From Psoroptes ovis (lineage: Eukaryota; Arthropoda; Arachnida; Sarcoptiformes; Psoroptidae): DNA of 64,000 nucleotides. Below, piece after piece: positions 61,525 to 64,000 of the stretch. Each line of letters starts with the position of its first letter. The first letter of the stretch is position 1. The stretch spans positions 1,304,501 to 1,368,500 of the forward strand of contig PQWQ01000010.1 in assembly GCA_002943765.1 (NCBI GenBank), in the 5' to 3' direction. Under the pieces are notes generated by a model. It ran no database searches and had not been told where the DNA came from. It was given only the letters and a program-made list of their open reading frames with translations. The translations under genes and the position numbers were made by a program.

Positions 61525-61607
61525 TTAAGCTGTCCGAAAAGTTCATGACGATCAAATCAATAGTTTATCATTGCAAAATATCGGCAATAACTTTTCTTAC
61601 AAGCGAA
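61525..61607. mobile_element. Mariner-type mini-element 15 (degenerate)
   Basis: Left TTTAAGCTGTCCGAAAAG, right CTTTTCTTACAAGCGAA followed by TA. Both arms have drifted, so this is the oldest-looking copy. Subfamily C-like (AATAG in the centre). Confidence 0.65.
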
Positions 61608-64000
61608 TATTTTGAAATTTTCATTTATGTATTTCCATGTCTTCGATATTGTATGTTTGTTTGTAGTTTTATTCATTTGTATTAAGTTGAAAATGTGTCC
61701 CAAAATGTACTGAAAAGTAACGGGGAAAAAATGAAAAAATTTTCGAGTAAAATATGAAAAAATAGCGATGAAAAAATTGACAAAATTTCATTTTCTCGGC
61801 TTGAAAGCATTTTTGTCACAATCATTCTCGATTGTCCACCATTATTCATTGACCATTAGTATTATTGGATTTGATTTCAAACAATATTGAATGGTCAATT
61901 GTTTATTGTTCATTGTAATCCATTTTTACATTCATCCATTTGTGTGTATTTGGAGAGAAATGTTTGAATAATTCAAAGTTTAACCTAAAACTTTGAAAAT
62001 TTTCAAAATTTGAAATATTTTTGAATAATGAAAATTTTACAAAAAATTCAAATTCAAAATATTTTCGCTTAACTTTGAATTATATTTTCGCTCAACTTTG
62101 AATTATTTTTCTCGGCGAAAGAACGATTAACCGGTAAAATGGTTTACATTTTTTCCCTCAATTTTCATCATTCAAAAATCAATTTTTTTCAAATTTTTCA
62201 AATTTCTTCACATTGAAAAAATCAATTGAAAATCCATTGAATTTCGTATTGGTTCGTACCGAAAAACAAAGAAAAAATTGATTTTACAATTGCTTAATTT
62301 TCGTAATTTCAATAATTTCGTGTGTCTTAATTTGTTCGTTCAATTTTGTTGTTCAAATTTCAAAATTTTGCCTATTTTGTTTCTCGAGTTTTTTTCGAGT
62401 TAATTTAAATTTAAAATTTATAAATTATGCATCACTCACACACACACACACATGCATTGACAGAACAGACATATGCGAATTCACCGAGTGAATATATTTG
62501 GTGTCTTGTGTGTCTGAATGAATAAATGAAATAAATAAAAATTTTCTCGTTAGATTCATTTTCTCTTCGGACCCAAAAATTCTGAAGAAAACTTGATGAT
62601 ATTATTCTTTGGCCTTGTTTCTTCGGCCTTATTCTGGTTATTTTCTGGAAAACTTTTGGTTTCTTCTCGAGAACCAAGAGTTAGGAAAAAAAGTTTATAA
62701 ACTTTATCTTGCTTTGTTCAATATTTTCTTCTTTTTTTAGCCTAAGAAATTCATGAAAATCTTAAGAAATCTTCAACACGACCAGTACTACCATTGAAAA
62801 GACTTTCAAAGTGATTTAAAATGTTCTTTGAGTTCATATTTTCAAATAATGATCATATAAATGAAATAATGATGATGATGTTCATATTTATATATGAGTA
62901 ATCATAATATTTCATATTCAAGTTTAATTTTTCACTTTTTTTTGTTTTGTGTAAGACATTTTGAGTCTTTTTTCTCCATAGAGAAATATGAGGTTTTTTC
63001 TCCAATCGTTGAAATGAACATGAACATTGAAAATGAATTTCAATTTTTCCTACTGAAGTTAATCATATCTTTTCCAGTCAATCATTTATCCATTTCATTA
63101 TCATAATAATAATTATGATGATTATGAATATGATTATAATAATAATAATAATAATAATCATTGAAAAATTCATTAAAAATGATTATTAATTCATAAATTA
63201 TGATGTTTATCGAGCCGATTTTTCTTTTCATATTAAATTTGCTTTCTGTCAATCATGAATCAATTTTTTTTTTGAATTTCGAATCAATCATTTTGATATT
63301 TGTGTATGTAAGTTATGATATCACCTACATGAATATTGTATAATATGAAAGGTTTTCAAAGGATTTGCGGGTCAGTGAAATTTTGAAAAAAAAATTGTTG
63401 AAATTCAAAGAAAATTTTCTCATGGAAATTATCGATTTTCAAACAAATTTTTGAACGCATTTTTGAGAATATTTTTGCATAATCTTTCCCCAGAAATTGA
63501 AATTTCAATTTGTAAAGAACACTGAATAATGAATCAATGAATTCATATTTTGATAAATGAATTCAATGAATGAATGAATGAATGGTCACATGTTATATAT
63601 CTGTGACCAAGCAAAAAAAAAAGAACACAAAAAAATTTGTTCATTTGATTTTGATTAATTTGAATTTAATTCAAATTATTTTTTTTTCTTCTTTCCATCT
63701 TTTCTTTCATTTGAATATTATTTATGAATGATGAATTATTATGTATTATCATGGAATCATATATTTTTCTTATGCAGAAAAAAAAAATATTCCAGAAAAA
63801 TGATAATTTTCCATGTATTTTTTTATTCAACATTTTTTTTCTCTGGTCAGTTATATGTCAAATTATAATGTCATTTTCATTTTTCGAATAAATGAAAAAT
63901 TGAATAAAATGATGATCAACATCAGAACAAACGCAAATCATCATTATTATCCTTGTAAAGCAGTGTATTGAGTTTGAATATGAGAAAATATACATTATAT

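Larger units (their letters stand above)
57465..64000 (+). other. Downstream intron or 3' region of the unrecognised gene
   Basis: Beyond the donor CCG|GTAAAT at 57464/57465. A possible terminal exon sits at 57808-57890. After it I see only AT-rich sequence, five mini-elements (11-15), a T-run at 61227-61247, TG/CA repeats and an (AAT)n run near 63137. An AATAAA at 58732-58737 is a weak candidate poly(A) signal. A T-rich tract ending in AG near 62738 is a good-looking acceptor but gives no convincing exon in the required phase. Confidence 0.5.

Noticed and set aside
1..64000. Nuclear tRNA genes, rRNA, CRISPR arrays, bacterial promoters or terminators
   Set aside because: No T-loop/B-box sequences, no spaced identical repeats of CRISPR type and no prokaryotic gene structure were seen; repeats are microsatellites and transposon ends.

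Overview
The window is AT-rich eukaryotic DNA from an arthropod-like genome. I read it as most likely an acariform (dust-mite-type) mite. The reasons are the pervasive AATG/TCA/CAT microsatellites, the 67-87 nt GT-AG introns in the clearest gene, the many short mariner-type elements, and the His/Ser/Asn/Gln-rich proteins. The species is an inference, not something the sequence proves. All convincing genes lie on the + strand. No bacterial operons, CRISPR arrays or rRNAs are visible.

Layout. Positions 1-17.85 kb hold no supportable coding gene; one candidate non-coding 5' exon ends at a good splice donor at 8496/8497. Positions 17,859-24,996 are an LTR retroelement with 447-bp LTRs that look identical. 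It has a BEL/Pao-like Gag with three zinc knuckles, followed by a Ty3/gypsy-like protease and reverse transcriptase. After a change of reading frame come RNase H, integrase and an Env-like glycoprotein in one continuous ORF. Positions 28,417-33.77 kb hold a seven-exon GAS2-like cytoskeletal linker gene (CH domain, GAR domain, long Ser/Asn tail with SxIP motifs). Positions 33.79-37.1 kb are intergenic and contain a GC-richer patch with a tRNA-like fold and long GAG/CTC tracts. From 37,195 on there is a second gene, whose exons are joined here by splice phase. It has four supported exons out to 57,464, with introns of 5.3 and 10.6 kb, and encodes a very low-complexity, acidic protein whose family I do not recognise. 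Its 3' end is uncertain.

The most unusual pattern is a cluster of tiny (79-84 bp) mariner-type inverted-repeat elements. I find 15 in the window, 14 of them between 47.2 and 61.6 kb, in the large introns and downstream part of the second gene. By their centres they fall into three subfamilies, inserted in both orientations and mostly flanked by TA. One opposing pair of the same subfamily brackets the 148-nt fourth exon with a 38-nt perfect inverted match, which suggests a route to exon circularisation or dsRNA. The GAS2-like gene and the second gene are in tandem on the + strand. The retroelement sits upstream of the GAS2-like gene in the same orientation, possibly inside its 5' intron.
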